Shown: positions 9,307 to 19,305 of the stretch, piece by piece
Layout: the number at the start of each line of letters is the position of its first letter
How positions within the stretch are numbered: the stretch's first letter is position 1
Source: Methanoregulaceae archaeon UXB-2016
GTDB lineage: Archaea; Halobacteriota; Methanomicrobia; Methanomicrobiales; Methanospirillaceae
Assembly: GCA_004332335.1 (NCBI GenBank)
Contig: SISS01000008.1
Coordinates: 124,001 to 188,000 of the forward strand
Length of the DNA stretch: 64,000 nucleotides
Direction: 5' to 3'
Notes under the pieces: generated by a model
What the model saw: only the letters and a program-made list of their open reading frames with translations
Database searches by the model: none
Told to the model about the DNA's origin: nothing
Program-made: the position numbers and the translations under genes

Positions 9307-10158
9307 TCAATCCGTCTGTTGCGGCGCGGAGACCTCGAGGGTCAGATCGAGCGACCGGACCGAGTGGGTCAGGGCTCCGACGCTGACGAGGTCGACCCCG
9401 AGCACCGCGTAGGTGCCGATCGTCGCCTCGGTGATCCCGCCCGAGACCTCGACCTTGACCCGGTCGCGGAGGCCGGCATCGTCGAGCGCGGCGAGCGCCT
9501 CCCGGACCCTCTCAGGGGTCATGTTGTCGAGCATCACGATCTCGGCTCCGGCCCGGGCCGCGCGGACCGCCTCTTCCGCGGTCTCGGCCTCCACCTCGAC
9601 GATCCGATAGGCCGAGGCGGCCCGCGCACGGCGCACAGCCTCCTCGATGTCGACGAGGGCGAGGTGGTTGTCCTTGAACAGGACCGCGTCCGAGAGCGTG
9701 AACCGGTGGGGATCGCCGCCGCCCAGGGCCACGGCGCGCTTGTCGAGGAGGCGGAGGCCCGGCGCGGTCTTGCGCGTGGCCGCGACCCGGACCCCCGGAT
9801 CGGCCTTCCTGGCAAGGGCCACGTACCGGGCGGTCATGGTCGCGATCCCGGACATCCGGCCGACCAGATTCAGTGCCGTCCGCTCGACAAGGAGCACGGC
9901 CCGGATCGGTCCCTCGAGCCGGAGCACCACGGCCCCGGCCCCGACCTGTTCGCCGTCGACCGCGAGCGGCGTGACCGCGACCCCGTAATGAGAGAAGAGC
10001 GCGGCCGCCTCGGCCAGGCCGGCCGCCACGCCCGCCTCGCGAAAGCGGAGCCGGGCCTCGCAGGCCTCGTTTCCGAGCACGGCCGCCGTGGTCACGTCAC
10101 CGAAGGGGGCGTCCTCCTCGATGAAGGCAAGCAGGCGATCGAGCGGGACAGCGATCAC
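9307..10158 (-). CDS. nadC: Nicotinate-nucleotide pyrophosphorylase (carboxylating)
   Basis: A 283-residue quinolinate phosphoribosyltransferase that condenses quinolinate with PRPP to nicotinate mononucleotide in de novo NAD synthesis. Family motifs include EDAPFGDVTTAAV near the start, VAATRKTAPGLRLLDKRAV with the catalytic Arg/Lys residues, GGGDPHRFTLSDAVLFKDNH, and IVMLDNM and VSGGIT in the barrel. The start is a GTG that overlaps the stop of nadX (GTGA), so the two genes are translationally coupled. Length is normal. Confidence 0.95.
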   Translation of the reverse strand: MIAVPLDRLLAFIEEDAPFGDVTTAAVLGNEACEARLRFREAGVAAGLAEAAALFSHYGVAVTPLAVDGEQVGAGAVVLRLEGPIRAVLLVERTALNLVGRMSGIATMTARYVALARKADPGVRVAATRKTAPGLRLLDKRAVALGGGDPHRFTLSDAVLFKDNHLALVDIEEAVRRARAASAYRIVEVEAETAEEAVRAARAGAEIVMLDNMTPERVREALAALDDAGLRDRVKVEVSGGITEATIGTYAVLGVDLVSVGALTHSVRSLDLTLEVSAPQQTD

Positions 10159-10913
10159 GTCCCCACCACGATCGGCTCGCCGAGGTCGCGGAGCAGCACC
10201 AGGATCGAGAGGGCCGCGAGGTACGAGGTGGCGGGGTTGTCGGGGCTCGGCACGTTCCGCACCCGGATATACGCGTCGCCGAAGGCCCCCTCGGCCGTGA
10301 TCTCGTGGATGTTCCGGTCGACGGCCGGGTCCGCCCAGAGCTCGACCTCGACCTCCCGGCCCGCCGCGAGGGCGATTGCGGCCGAGACGTTGATGTTCTT
10401 GGGGAAGGCCTGAACGCACTCGTCCGCCCGCCCCGAGAAGATGAGGGTCCGCTCGGCGACCGAGAGGCCGAGCGAGGCGGGGTTCTTCGTGGTCCTGAGG
10501 ATGACCCGGTCGATCCCCCCGATCCGCCCGACCTTGAGGTTGTCGAGGCCCATCACGGCCCCGCTCGGAATATACACCCGCCGCCGTGCGGCCACGGCTG
10601 CGGCCCGGAGGTGCGCGAGGAACGAGGGCTCGGCGAGCGCCCCGACCGACATCACGACGAAGTCCTTCCCGGCCTCGAGCACGGCCTCGCCGTGGGTCCG
10701 GACGGCCCGGACCGAGGCGGCCTCGACCACGAGGTCGACGTCGGATGCCGCAAACGCCTCGAACGAGTCGTATGCAGTCGCACCCAGGCCGGCCGCGAGC
10801 TCGCGGGCACGGTCGGGGTCCTGGTCGTAGAGGGCTGTGATCTCGAAACCCTCGGCGTGGGACGCGATCAGGTGGCCGATGTTGCCGCAGCCGAGGAGCC
10901 CGACCCGCATCAT
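10155..10913 (-). CDS. nadX: L-aspartate dehydrogenase
   Basis: A 252-residue NAD(P)-dependent aspartate dehydrogenase that makes iminoaspartate for quinolinate synthesis, replacing aspartate oxidase in many archaea. The Rossmann motif VGLLGCGNIGHLIA starts at residue 3. The catalytic-site segments SGAVMGLDNLKVGR, FPKNINVSAAIA and DRNIHEITAEGAFG (containing the catalytic His) are all present. Two adjacent ATGs (10913, 10910) are possible starts, with a GGGGGAGG site upstream. It heads an operon with nadC. The gene for the middle enzyme, quinolinate synthase (nadA), is not next to them in this window. Confidence 0.93.
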   Translation of the reverse strand: MMRVGLLGCGNIGHLIASHAEGFEITALYDQDPDRARELAAGLGATAYDSFEAFAASDVDLVVEAASVRAVRTHGEAVLEAGKDFVVMSVGALAEPSFLAHLRAAAVAARRRVYIPSGAVMGLDNLKVGRIGGIDRVILRTTKNPASLGLSVAERTLIFSGRADECVQAFPKNINVSAAIALAAGREVEVELWADPAVDRNIHEITAEGAFGDAYIRVRNVPSPDNPATSYLAALSILVLLRDLGEPIVVGT

Positions 10914-11062
10914 GGATAAAGTGTGGTCCTCCCCCGGGATAAAAGCCGCGGGAGGGCGCTCCGAATCTCCCCAGGACGTCGACGCTCCGAGACTGGCCCG
11001 GCCCTCCGCAGCGCACCGGGGCCGGCGGAGCGGCCTCTCCCTCCCCTGGAAAGAGAAGCCTG

Positions 11063-11617
11063 ATGTCCGGCGCCGCCGATCCATCTGGGATGACGACCGA
11101 CGAGATCGAACGCGGCTTTGCCGCGCTTGAGGCGCGGATCCGCGCGACCGATGACGCGATTGGAGAGGGGGCGGCTCGGGTGCGGCAGGACGAGGGACCC
11201 CTGTTGGCCAGGATGGCCGCGACCGCGGCCCGCATTGTCCCCATGGCCGGGCTCGAGGTGATGGCCCGCGGCAAGGTCGACGGTAAGGGCGAGCTCTACG
11301 ACCAGGGCTTCTTTCCCGAGAAGATGCTCATCCTCGCCAAGACCGAGCCCATGCCGTTCCGGCCCGACGATGCGAACAAGGCGGTCACGGACCAGTTCTG
11401 CGTGCTGAAGGCCGACGGGACTTTTGCCGAGTTGATGTACTCGAACGACACCGTGCTGATCGACAGCTATCTCGCGCAGCTCTCGGCCGAGGACGCGCTC
11501 GGCATCTACGGCCCCGAACTCCTCTTCATGCTCTACCGGGCGCTCCGGCAGTACCTCGAGGGGGAGGAGGCGCTCCTCGCGGCCCTCCGGACCACGCTCG
11601 AGTACCTCCATGGGTAG
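11063..11617 (+). CDS. Conserved hypothetical protein
   Basis: A 184-residue soluble protein with no signal peptide or membrane segment. Its N-terminal 60 residues are predicted helical and charged (EIERGFAALEARIRATDDAI); the C-terminal half is more globular, with MYSNDTVLIDSYLAQLSAED and a final amphipathic helix. Codon use matches the neighbouring core genes and the frame is intact, so it is very likely real. It converges with the next minus-strand gene, whose stop is immediately adjacent. I do not recognise the family. Confidence 0.7.
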   Translation: MSGAADPSGMTTDEIERGFAALEARIRATDDAIGEGAARVRQDEGPLLARMAATAARIVPMAGLEVMARGKVDGKGELYDQGFFPEKMLILAKTEPMPFRPDDANKAVTDQFCVLKADGTFAELMYSNDTVLIDSYLAQLSAEDALGIYGPELLFMLYRALRQYLEGEEALLAALRTTLEYLHG

Positions 11618-12070
11618 TTACTTCCAGCGAAAGAGCGCGAACGGGGGCCGGAGCATGTCCTCCTCGGGGTGGAGGGCCGAGAGGAGCGCGGTCCGCCGGA
11701 ACTCCTGGCCCGCGCTGTTCCGGTAGGACACGACCGCCTTCACCTCGGCCACCTGCCCGGCGAGCGGCTGCTCATGGACCGCCTCGGGCGCGAGGGAGGC
11801 GAGGTCGAACTCGAGCCCGGTCGGTACGAGCGCGACATGGACCCCGAGCGCGGGGGCGTTCCCCTCGTTTCTCACGACAACGGCGCGCGCGTCTTCGGCC
11901 AGCGCAACCTGGAGGTCGGGGAGGTCCCGCGTATCGCTGCTGATCGCGAGCGCCATCAGTACGACTCCTGCGATGATCAGGGCCATCAGGGAGAGAAACG
12001 GCGAGATCAGGGCAAGCCCTGCCGCAGCCACGAGGCCGACTCCGATGACGATCAGGGATGAACGCTCCAT
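11618..12070 (-). CDS. Membrane protein with extracytoplasmic beta domain
   Basis: A 150-residue protein starting MERSSLIVIGVGLV. Two closely spaced hydrophobic helices occupy about residues 4-42. The remaining 105 residues form a beta-rich domain (DLQVALAEDARAVVVRNEGN and VALVPTGLEFDLASLAPEA) resembling the CARDB/conjugal-type Ig-like folds of archaeal surface proteins. I start at the ATG at 12070 because upstream sequence runs into the tRNA-Ile gene. Function unknown. Confidence 0.65.
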   Translation of the reverse strand: MERSSLIVIGVGLVAAAGLALISPFLSLMALIIAGVVLMALAISSDTRDLPDLQVALAEDARAVVVRNEGNAPALGVHVALVPTGLEFDLASLAPEAVHEQPLAGQVAEVKAVVSYRNSAGQEFRRTALLSALHPEEDMLRPPFALFRWK

Positions 12071-12111
12071 GACAAGAGATTGCAGGGGAATGGATAAAAA
12101 CAAGACGCGAG

Positions 12112-12185
12112 TGGGCCCGATGAGATTCGAACTCATGGCCTCCCGGTTATCAGCCGGGCGCACCACCTAGCTATGCTACGGGCCC
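12112..12185 (-). tRNA. tRNA-Ile (anticodon GAT)
   Basis: Read on the minus strand, a 74-base cloverleaf begins GGGCCCG and ends CGGGCCC plus discriminator A, giving a perfect 7-bp acceptor stem. The anticodon arm is CCGGCTGATAACCGG with GAT at the centre, and the T-arm loop carries the invariant GTTCGAATC. No CCA is encoded at the 3' end. No intron is visible at the anticodon. Confidence 0.95.
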
Positions 12186-12219
12186 GCAGGGTTACCCTAC
12201 TAGATCAATCGTTCGAGTT

Positions 12220-12232
12220 CTTATAGATTTTC
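12220..12232 (-). promoter_or_regulatory. Probable archaeal TATA box for tRNA-Ile
   Basis: On the minus strand the sequence CGAAAATCTATAAGA lies about 35-45 bases upstream of the tRNA 5' end. It reads as a purine-rich BRE followed by a TATA element and stands out in a GC-rich setting. The distance implies a transcript start roughly 10-15 bases before the mature tRNA, as usual for archaeal tRNA genes. The assignment rests on sequence resemblance only. Confidence 0.6.
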
Positions 12233-12343
12233 GATAACGCCCTGACAGACGCCTTTGTATCCTTCCCCGAGAAATATGCATGGACGGGCCGCGCCCCACG
12301 CCCAGAGACTGCGGCGCACGGTCGGCCCGAGCGGGAGTGGTTC

Positions 12344-14143
12344 ATGGCGAGACAGTATCTGCTGGGCAACGAGGCGATCGCCCACGCCGCCCTTGAGGGC
12401 GGAGCCGGGTTCGTGGCCGGGTACCCCGGCACGCCCTCATCCGAGGTGATCGACCTGCTCCGGGCACGACGGCCCGCAGGGGTTCACATCGAGTGGTCGA
12501 CGAACGAGAAGGTCGCGTTCGAGAACGCGCTCGGCGCCGCCTGGTGCGGCGTGCGCGCGCTCTTCACGACCAAGCACGTCGGCCTGAACGTCGCGGCCGA
12601 TCCCCTGATGACCTCGGCCTACACGGGCGTGACCGGGGGTTTTGTCGTTCTCTCGGCCGACGATCCGTTCGCGCACTCGTCGCAGAACGAGCAGGACAGC
12701 CGGCTCTACGCGGCGATGGCCGGCCTGCCCTGCCTCGATCCGAGCACGATCGAGGAGGCCCACGATATGCTTCGCGATGCGTTCGCCCTCTCGGAGGAGT
12801 TCGGCCTGCCCGTCCTCTTCCGTCCCACGACCCGGATCTGCCACTCGAAGGCCGATGTCGAGCTCGGTCCGGTCTCGACCGAGCCGCGCGAGGCGGTCTT
12901 CCACCGCGACCCCCGCCAGTACGTGGTGATCCCGGCCCACACGCGGGTGCTCCACCGCCGGCTGAACGAGAAACAGGCGGGCATCCGCCGGCGCCTGGTC
13001 GAGCTCGGGTACACCACGGGTGAGATCCGGGGCCGGCAGGGCGTGATCGCGGGCGGCGTCGCGGCGGCGTACGTGCGCGAGGTTCTCCCCGACGACGTCT
13101 CGCTCCTCGTGGTCCGGGCTTATCCCATCGACCCCGAACAGCTCCGCTGCTTCTGCCTCGAGCACGAGGAGGTGCTTGTGGTCGAGGAGGGTGCACCCGT
13201 GATCGAGAACGAGGTCCGGAAGGCCGCCGGATGCGTCCTGGTCCGCGGCAAGCAGACGGGCCACGTCCCCGCCGAGGGCGAGCTCTCCCCGGCCCTCGTC
13301 CAGACGGCCCTGGCAGGGGCCGGGTTCATCGCTACGACGCCCTCCCTGCCCCCCCTGCCTGAGGCAGGGCTCCCGCCCCGGCCTCCGATCCTCTGCGCGG
13401 GCTGCATGCACCGCTCGGTCTTCTTCGCGATGAAGAAGGTCTTCAAGGACGGCATCTTCCCGTCTGACATCGGCTGCTACACCCTCGGGCTCCAGCTCGG
13501 GGCCGTCGACACCACGATCTGCATGGGCGCCTCAATCACGGTCGGGTCGGGGATCGCGCAGACCGTCGGCGGGGACGTGGTCTCGACGATCGGGGACTCG
13601 ACCTTCCTCCACACGGGTCTGCCCGGCCTGCTGAACGCGGTCTACAACGGCGCGAACCAGGTCCTCGTGATCCTCGACAACCGGATCACGGCCATGACCG
13701 GGCACCAGCCGAACCCGACGACCGGGTGGACCGCGACCGGCGAGGAGAGCACGAAGGTCTCGCTCGAGTCCCTCTGCCGGGCCTGCGGCGTGGACTGGGT
13801 CGAGACCGTGGATCCGTACGACATGACCGGCCTGATCGCGACCCTGCGCGAGGCGAAGGCCCGGACCGGGGTCCGGGTCGTGATCGCGAAGAAGCCCTGC
13901 GTGATCGTGGAACGGCGGGCGAAGGTGACCCGGCCCCAGTTCGAGGTCGACCAGTCGGTCTGCTCGGGCTGTCGCGCCTGCCTCCGCTTTGGCTGTCCGG
14001 CCCTCGCGTTCGAAGACGGGGCGGCCGCGATCACGCCGCTCTGCTCGGGCTGCGGGGTCTGCGCCTCGCTCTGTCCCCAGGGCGCAATCGGAAAGGAGGG
14101 CCGGCCGCCTGCGAAGGAGCCGGCCACGGGAGGTGCCGCATGA
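12344..14143 (+). CDS. iorA: Indolepyruvate ferredoxin oxidoreductase, alpha subunit
   Basis: A 599-residue thiamine-pyrophosphate enzyme that oxidatively decarboxylates aryl pyruvates to aryl acetyl-CoA, reducing ferredoxin; in methanogens it can run in the direction of aromatic amino acid synthesis. The order is an N-terminal pyruvate-ferredoxin domain (GYPGTPSSEVIDLL), a TPP-binding domain with GDSTFLHTGLPGLLNAVYN near residue 410, and a C-terminal 2x[4Fe-4S] ferredoxin domain (CSGCRACLRFGCP and CSGCGVCASLCP). The stop overlaps the ATG of iorB. All frames are intact. Confidence 0.95.
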   Translation: MARQYLLGNEAIAHAALEGGAGFVAGYPGTPSSEVIDLLRARRPAGVHIEWSTNEKVAFENALGAAWCGVRALFTTKHVGLNVAADPLMTSAYTGVTGGFVVLSADDPFAHSSQNEQDSRLYAAMAGLPCLDPSTIEEAHDMLRDAFALSEEFGLPVLFRPTTRICHSKADVELGPVSTEPREAVFHRDPRQYVVIPAHTRVLHRRLNEKQAGIRRRLVELGYTTGEIRGRQGVIAGGVAAAYVREVLPDDVSLLVVRAYPIDPEQLRCFCLEHEEVLVVEEGAPVIENEVRKAAGCVLVRGKQTGHVPAEGELSPALVQTALAGAGFIATTPSLPPLPEAGLPPRPPILCAGCMHRSVFFAMKKVFKDGIFPSDIGCYTLGLQLGAVDTTICMGASITVGSGIAQTVGGDVVSTIGDSTFLHTGLPGLLNAVYNGANQVLVILDNRITAMTGHQPNPTTGWTATGEESTKVSLESLCRACGVDWVETVDPYDMTGLIATLREAKARTGVRVVIAKKPCVIVERRAKVTRPQFEVDQSVCSGCRACLRFGCPALAFEDGAAAITPLCSGCGVCASLCPQGAIGKEGRPPAKEPATGGAA

Positions 14144-14721
14144 GCTACGACGTCCTGATCGTCGGCGTCGGAGGCCAGGGGACGATCCTCGCCTCGAACA
14201 TCCTGGGCGAGGCCTCGGTCGAGGAGGGCCGGTCCGTCCGCGGGGCCGAGACCCACGGCATGGCCCAGCGCGGCGGCTCGGTCGAGTGCCACGTCCGGAT
14301 CGACGGGCGGTTCGGCCCCCTGATCGACCCGGGAACGGCCGATCTCCTGCTCGCATTCGACCTGCTCGAGGCGCTTCGCTACGCCCATTTCCTGAAGCCC
14401 GACGGCCGCGTGGTCACGAACACCGCGATCATCACCCCGACCTCGGTCTTCTCACAGCGGCTCCCGATGCCATCACCCGAGGAGTGCCTTGCCCGGCTCG
14501 CGCCGCACGCGCCTCTCGCGATCGATGCGGCCGCGATCGCCCGCGAGGCCGGTTCCGAACTCGCCCAGAACGTGGTGCTGATCGGGGCCGCGTCCCACAT
14601 GCTCCCACTCGGGGAGGCCGCAATCCTCGCCGCGATCGAGCGCTCGGTCCCGCCGAAGACGGTCGAGGTGAACCGGCGGGCGTTCGCGCTCGGCCGGGCC
14701 TCGGGCAATCCCTGTCCCTGA
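14140..14721 (+). CDS. iorB: Indolepyruvate ferredoxin oxidoreductase, beta subunit
   Basis: A 193-residue gamma/beta subunit of the ketoacid:ferredoxin oxidoreductase family and partner of IorA. It opens with VLIVGVGGQGTILASNILGE, the conserved CoA/dinucleotide-type loop, and has the family segment RGAETHGMAQRGGSVECHVR. The ATG overlaps the iorA stop (ATGA) behind GGGAGGTG, so the two subunits are translationally coupled and made in equal amounts. Length is normal. Confidence 0.95.
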   Translation: MSYDVLIVGVGGQGTILASNILGEASVEEGRSVRGAETHGMAQRGGSVECHVRIDGRFGPLIDPGTADLLLAFDLLEALRYAHFLKPDGRVVTNTAIITPTSVFSQRLPMPSPEECLARLAPHAPLAIDAAAIAREAGSELAQNVVLIGAASHMLPLGEAAILAAIERSVPPKTVEVNRRAFALGRASGNPCP

Positions 14722-14903
14722 TCGCCTCCCCTTTTCAGGATCTCGTTCCCGTTCGTCGACTGGTCGGTCTCTTCATCCCGCTCTGACAACCGGGCGTCGC
14801 TCTCGATCGCGGACGAACGCTTCCTGTTCTGCACTTCGCGTCACCTCTCATGCGCATCAGCAGACTTTTGAGACCACATGCCGAAGCAACAGATACCGAT
14901 ACC

Positions 14904-17510
14904 ATGAAGTCCGCCCGTTGCTCGCGGGCACCCTCGTGCTGGTGCTCCTGCTTTCACTGTTCGCGATCCCGGTCACGGCCGGGCCGCTCACGTCCGTGCC
15001 GGTGATCGCACCCGGCTCCATCTCCGATGCTCCCGCCCAGGGCACGCTTCCCCCTGCCTCGCTCCTCAAGGAGGGGGCGCGGGGCAAGGTCTCGACCGGA
15101 CCTGGTCCAGCTGGTCGACCCGGCGGCCCGGCTCCCCGGTCAGACGCGCGAGGCGATCACTCGCGGACTCTCCTCGCAGGAGGCCTACCGCGGCGCTCCG
15201 GGCTCCCGGGGCGCCGGCGGCGAGGCGGTCTACGTCTACGTCCAGCTGCTGTCCGGCACATCGACGGGTGTCGTCGACGCCTACACGGTTCGGGTAATGA
15301 ACCGGGACGAGCGGAACGCGATCGTCGCGGCCTGGGTCGCGCCCGATCGCCTCCTCACACTCGCCTCGCAGTCCTCCGTCCGTTCGATCCGGACGGTCGA
15401 CCCCCCAGGTGAACTCGGGATAGAATGCGACCGAGGGTGACGCGCTCCTCAAGTCGGACCAGTTCCGCTCGACCCTTGGGTACGCGGGTAAGGGCGTGAA
15501 GGTCGGCGTGATCTCGGACGGCGTCGACTCCTGGGCCGCGGCCCGCGACACGAGCGACCTGCCGGCGAACGTCCACGTCCTCTCGAACGAGCAGGGTGGG
15601 GACGAAGGGACCGCGATGCTCGAGATCGTCCACGATATCGCGCCCGAGGCCGAGCTCTACTTCCACGACATGAGCGACAACCAGCTCGGGTTCAACGACG
15701 CGATCACCGAGCTGGCCGACGCCGGCTGCCAGGTGATAGTCGACGATATCTCCTACTTTGCCGAGCCCGCCTTCGAGGACGGTCTGATCGCGACCCATAT
15801 CAGGGACCTCATCGCCTGCCGGAACATCCTGTATGTCTCGTCCGCGGGAAACCACGCCGGTCGGCACTATCAGGGCCACTTCACGCCCGAACAGGGCACG
15901 AACGTCCAGAACTTCACGAACGGCAGCCCCTCCTCGTACCCACGTCTCTATGTCCGCCTGCCCCAGAAGGACGCCGGCGTGTACGCCTGCCTCCACTGGG
16001 ATGATCTGTGTGGCGCCTCGGGAGACGACTACGACCTTGCGATCTACGAGTACGGTCACTATGGCAGTCCGGTCGCGATCTCGGAGATGCGGCAGTCGGG
16101 GAGCGGGGACCCGTACGAACAGGTGGGGGTGTGCAATGACGATGTCGTCTCTGTCGACGTCGAGATCAACGTGACCCGCTACGCCGGGCTCGGGCGGACG
16201 CTCGAGGTCTATCTCTACCCCTTCGGCGGCGCCCAGATCCTGTCGTACAACATCGTCGCCGCGGACTCGATCTTCGGCCACCCCGCCGCGAACGGAGTGG
16301 TCGCGGTCGCGGCCGCCCGCGTGACCGCACCGGGCGCTCTCGAGTCGTTCTCATCCTGGGGTCCGTCCACGGTTCGGTGGCCGTCACCCGAACTCCGGCA
16401 GAAGCCGGATATCGCGGGCCCGGACGGCAACCGGATCTCGGGCGCCGGGGACTGGGGATACTGGGACGGGAGCCACTACCGGTTCTACGGCACGAGCGCG
16501 TCCGCACCCCACGTCGCGGCCCTCGCCGCCCTCGCCTGGAGCGGGAACCCGACCGCGACCGCGAACCAGGTCCGGACGGCCCTGCTCGAGACGGCCGACG
16601 ACCGGGGACTCCCGGCTTCGACTACGGCTGGGGGCACGGCTGGTCCGATGCCCTCAGGTTCGCCGAGCGGCTCGGTGTGACCCGGCTCGCCGGATCCGGG
16701 GAGGGCGATCCCGTGGCGGCCTTCGGCATCTCGCAGCAGTCGGGACCGGCGCCGTTCAGCGTCCGATTTCTCGACTACTCGACCGGGGCCGCAACCTGGT
16801 CCTGGGACTTCGGCGACGGCACGACCACGGTCGAGCGCGAGCCTCGTCATACCTATGCGCTGCCGGGCCGGTACACGGTCTCGCTGACTGTGGCAAACAA
16901 TGCCGGGGCCGCGCACACGGCGACAAAGTACGACTATATCGTTGCGACCGGTCCGGCCCCGACACCGACCGAGGCGCCGGTGGCCGACTTCACGATGAAC
17001 TCGACCGACGGCCCGGCCCCGCTCGCGGTCCGGTTCACGGACGCCTCAACCGGAACGCCGTACCACTGGTGGTGGCAGTTCGGGGACGGTACGAGCTCGA
17101 CCGAACAGAACCCGGTCCACATCTACGAACGGTCCGGCAGCTATGGCGTGAACCTGACGATCTGGACCGCAACCGGCTCGGCCCGGTCCGGGTGGCCTGC
17201 GGAGATCGAGGTCGGGCCGGACCCGCGGGCTCCCGTTGTGAACTTCACCATGAGCCGGGAGTCGGGTACGGCTCCGCTCTACGTGCGATTCACGGACTGC
17301 TCGACGGACGCAACCTCCTGGCGGTGGGACTTTGGGGGTCTGGCCTGGAGCACCGCAACGAATCCGTCCGTGGTCTTCCGGCAGCCCGGGACCTACACGG
17401 TCACCCTGACCGCAAAGAACGCCTACGGCACCTCCGCCGTTGCCGGGGACGTCATCGTGACCGGGACACCCCTGGCCGGGGCGGGGCCGATGGTCCGCGT
17501 GGTCGGCTGA
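14904..17510 (+). pseudogene. S8 subtilisin-like protease with PKD repeats, disrupted
   Basis: A secreted serine protease that can be read only across several frames: a signal peptide (LVLVLLLSLFAIPVTAG) just after 14918, an N-terminal region from about 15090, the S8 catalytic domain 15430-16610, and three PKD domains (WSWDFGDGTT, WWQFGDGTSS, WRWDFGGLAW) to 17510. Breaks fall near 14916, 15090, 15405 and 16610, and an in-frame TAG lies at 15421. The catalytic Asp (VGVISDGVDSW) and Ser (YGTSASAPHVAALAAL) motifs are intact. Where subtilisins have HGT, this protein has DEGTAMLEIVHDIAPEA, so the usual His position is Glu. As written it makes no full-length protein. Confidence 0.75.
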
Positions 17511-17552
17511 CCCGCCACCCTTTTTCGCCTTTCACGGCCAACCGATCTCGCG

Positions 17553-19019
17553 ATGGTGTCCGTGATCGGAATTGCAGGGGGACGCATCCGGGGCTGCGAG
17601 GAGGGCCGGGTCACGGTCTTTCGCGGTGTACCGTACGCCGCTCCGCCGGTCGAGGCACTTCGGTTCGCCCCGCCCGAGCCGGTCGAGGGCTGGGATGGGG
17701 TCCGTGACGCCACACATTTCGGCCCAGGCTGCCCCCAGCCCGGCGGCGGCGTCCGGTGCTCGCCGGCCGGGACGAGCGAGGACTGTCTCTACCTGAACGT
17801 CTGGACCCCGGCGATTGAGCCCGAGGAGCCCCTCCCGGTCATGGTCTTCTTCCACGGGGGGGCGTTCATGAAGAGCGCGGGCTCGCACCCGCTCTACGAC
17901 GGCGCCCGGCTCGCGAGCGGGGGGGCCGTGGTCGCGACTCTGAACTACCGGATCGGCCCGTTCGGCTTCCTCGCTCACCCGGCGCTCGGAGAGCACGCGG
18001 GCAACTGGGGGCTCCTCGACCAGGTCGCAGCCCTCCGCTGGATCCGCGAGCACGCTTCGGCTTTCGGAGGCGATCCGACCAGGATCATCGCGATTGGTGA
18101 GTCGGGCGGAGCCGAGTCCCTCCTCTTTCTGATGACGAGCCCGGAGGTCCGGGGCCTCTTCTCGGCCGCGATCCTCCAGTCGGTCCCATTCTGGCGACAG
18201 GGCGCGGTCATGGACGTCTGCCACGACGCCGACCAGGCGGCCGCGATCGCCGGGGCGTTCGCGGCCCGACTCGGGGGCGGAGGGGAGGACCCAGTGGACC
18301 CGCTCCGAGCGCTCCCGGCCGAACGGCTGGTCGAGGCCTCCTCTTCCCCGGTCCTCCCGTCCCACCGCGGCGCGGTACCCGGGTCGCCCTTCGAACTCCT
18401 CGCGAACCTTGAGTTCGTGCCGACGGTCGACGGCCGTCTCCTGCCCGAGGACCCGGCCCGCGCCCTCGCAGCCGGGCGCCACCTGGCCGTTCCGCTCCTG
18501 ATCGGGACGAACCGAAACGAAGGCGGACCGCTTGTCCGGGGCCATGGAGTCGCACCCGATCGGCTTGAGGCTTATCTCGTGGCCCGGCTCGGGGGAGGGG
18601 CCGCGGCTGTCCGGGACTGGCTTCCAGACGAGCCCGGAGAGGCCATCGCCCGCCTCATGACCGCGATCGACTTCGAGGGGGTTGCGCTCTTTGCGGCCGA
18701 ACGGTTCCATGCGGCCGGCGCCCCGGTCCACCTCTACCGATTCGACCACGGCCCGTCCGGGCACGGGGCCGAGCTCCCGTACGTCTTCGGCACCCTCCCC
18801 GAACAGGCGACCGGCCTTGACTACGGGCTCTCAACCGCGATGCAGGGGGCCTGGCGACAGTTCGCCCGGACGGGTGACCCCAACGGCCCCGAACTGCCGG
18901 CCTGGCCGCGCTTCGCGCCCGGAGCAAGGCCCTATCTCGAGTTCCGATCTTTATCGGGGGCGAAGATCGGGTTCGGTGACGTTCTGGCGCTGAATGCCCG
19001 ATCCCTCCTCGGAACGTGA
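17553..19019 (+). CDS. Type B carboxylesterase
   Basis: A 488-residue alpha/beta-hydrolase of the carboxylesterase family that cleaves carboxylic esters. It has the family signature SEDCLYLNVWTPA, the oxyanion-hole segment VMVFFHGGAFMKS and the nucleophile elbow IGESGGAESL (Ser near residue 190). A His in the HGAELPYVFGT segment is the usual third catalytic residue. No signal peptide is seen, so it is probably cytoplasmic. It stands alone between two disrupted secreted-protein genes and is itself intact. Confidence 0.9.
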   Translation: MVSVIGIAGGRIRGCEEGRVTVFRGVPYAAPPVEALRFAPPEPVEGWDGVRDATHFGPGCPQPGGGVRCSPAGTSEDCLYLNVWTPAIEPEEPLPVMVFFHGGAFMKSAGSHPLYDGARLASGGAVVATLNYRIGPFGFLAHPALGEHAGNWGLLDQVAALRWIREHASAFGGDPTRIIAIGESGGAESLLFLMTSPEVRGLFSAAILQSVPFWRQGAVMDVCHDADQAAAIAGAFAARLGGGGEDPVDPLRALPAERLVEASSSPVLPSHRGAVPGSPFELLANLEFVPTVDGRLLPEDPARALAAGRHLAVPLLIGTNRNEGGPLVRGHGVAPDRLEAYLVARLGGGAAAVRDWLPDEPGEAIARLMTAIDFEGVALFAAERFHAAGAPVHLYRFDHGPSGHGAELPYVFGTLPEQATGLDYGLSTAMQGAWRQFARTGDPNGPELPAWPRFAPGARPYLEFRSLSGAKIGFGDVLALNARSLLGT

Positions 19020-19305
19020 CAGGATCGGTTTCGGTCCCGTCGACGGCCGTTGTCGGCGCCCTGAAGGAGAGGTGTTCGCCTGTCCGATCGGCCGCTGGAT
19101 CGGCCCCCATTCTTCATTTTTAATCAGAAACCAACGATTCATTTCGAAAGGTTACCGGGTCCTGAACGTATCTATGATAATCGCGCTAGGGGCGACAGAC
19201 CCTCTTTCAAGGCCGATGGGCCGGGCACCATGCCAATCCTCCGTGCGGGAAGCAATTCACGAGTCCATAGTCGCCGCTTCGGAGCGAAGTGGCTGGAGGA
19301 AAACG

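Noticed and set aside
15421-15423. In-frame TAG as pyrrolysine in the S8 protease
   Set aside because: The gene also has three frameshifts, no methyltransferase context exists, and the flanking residues suggest a mutated Tyr codon.
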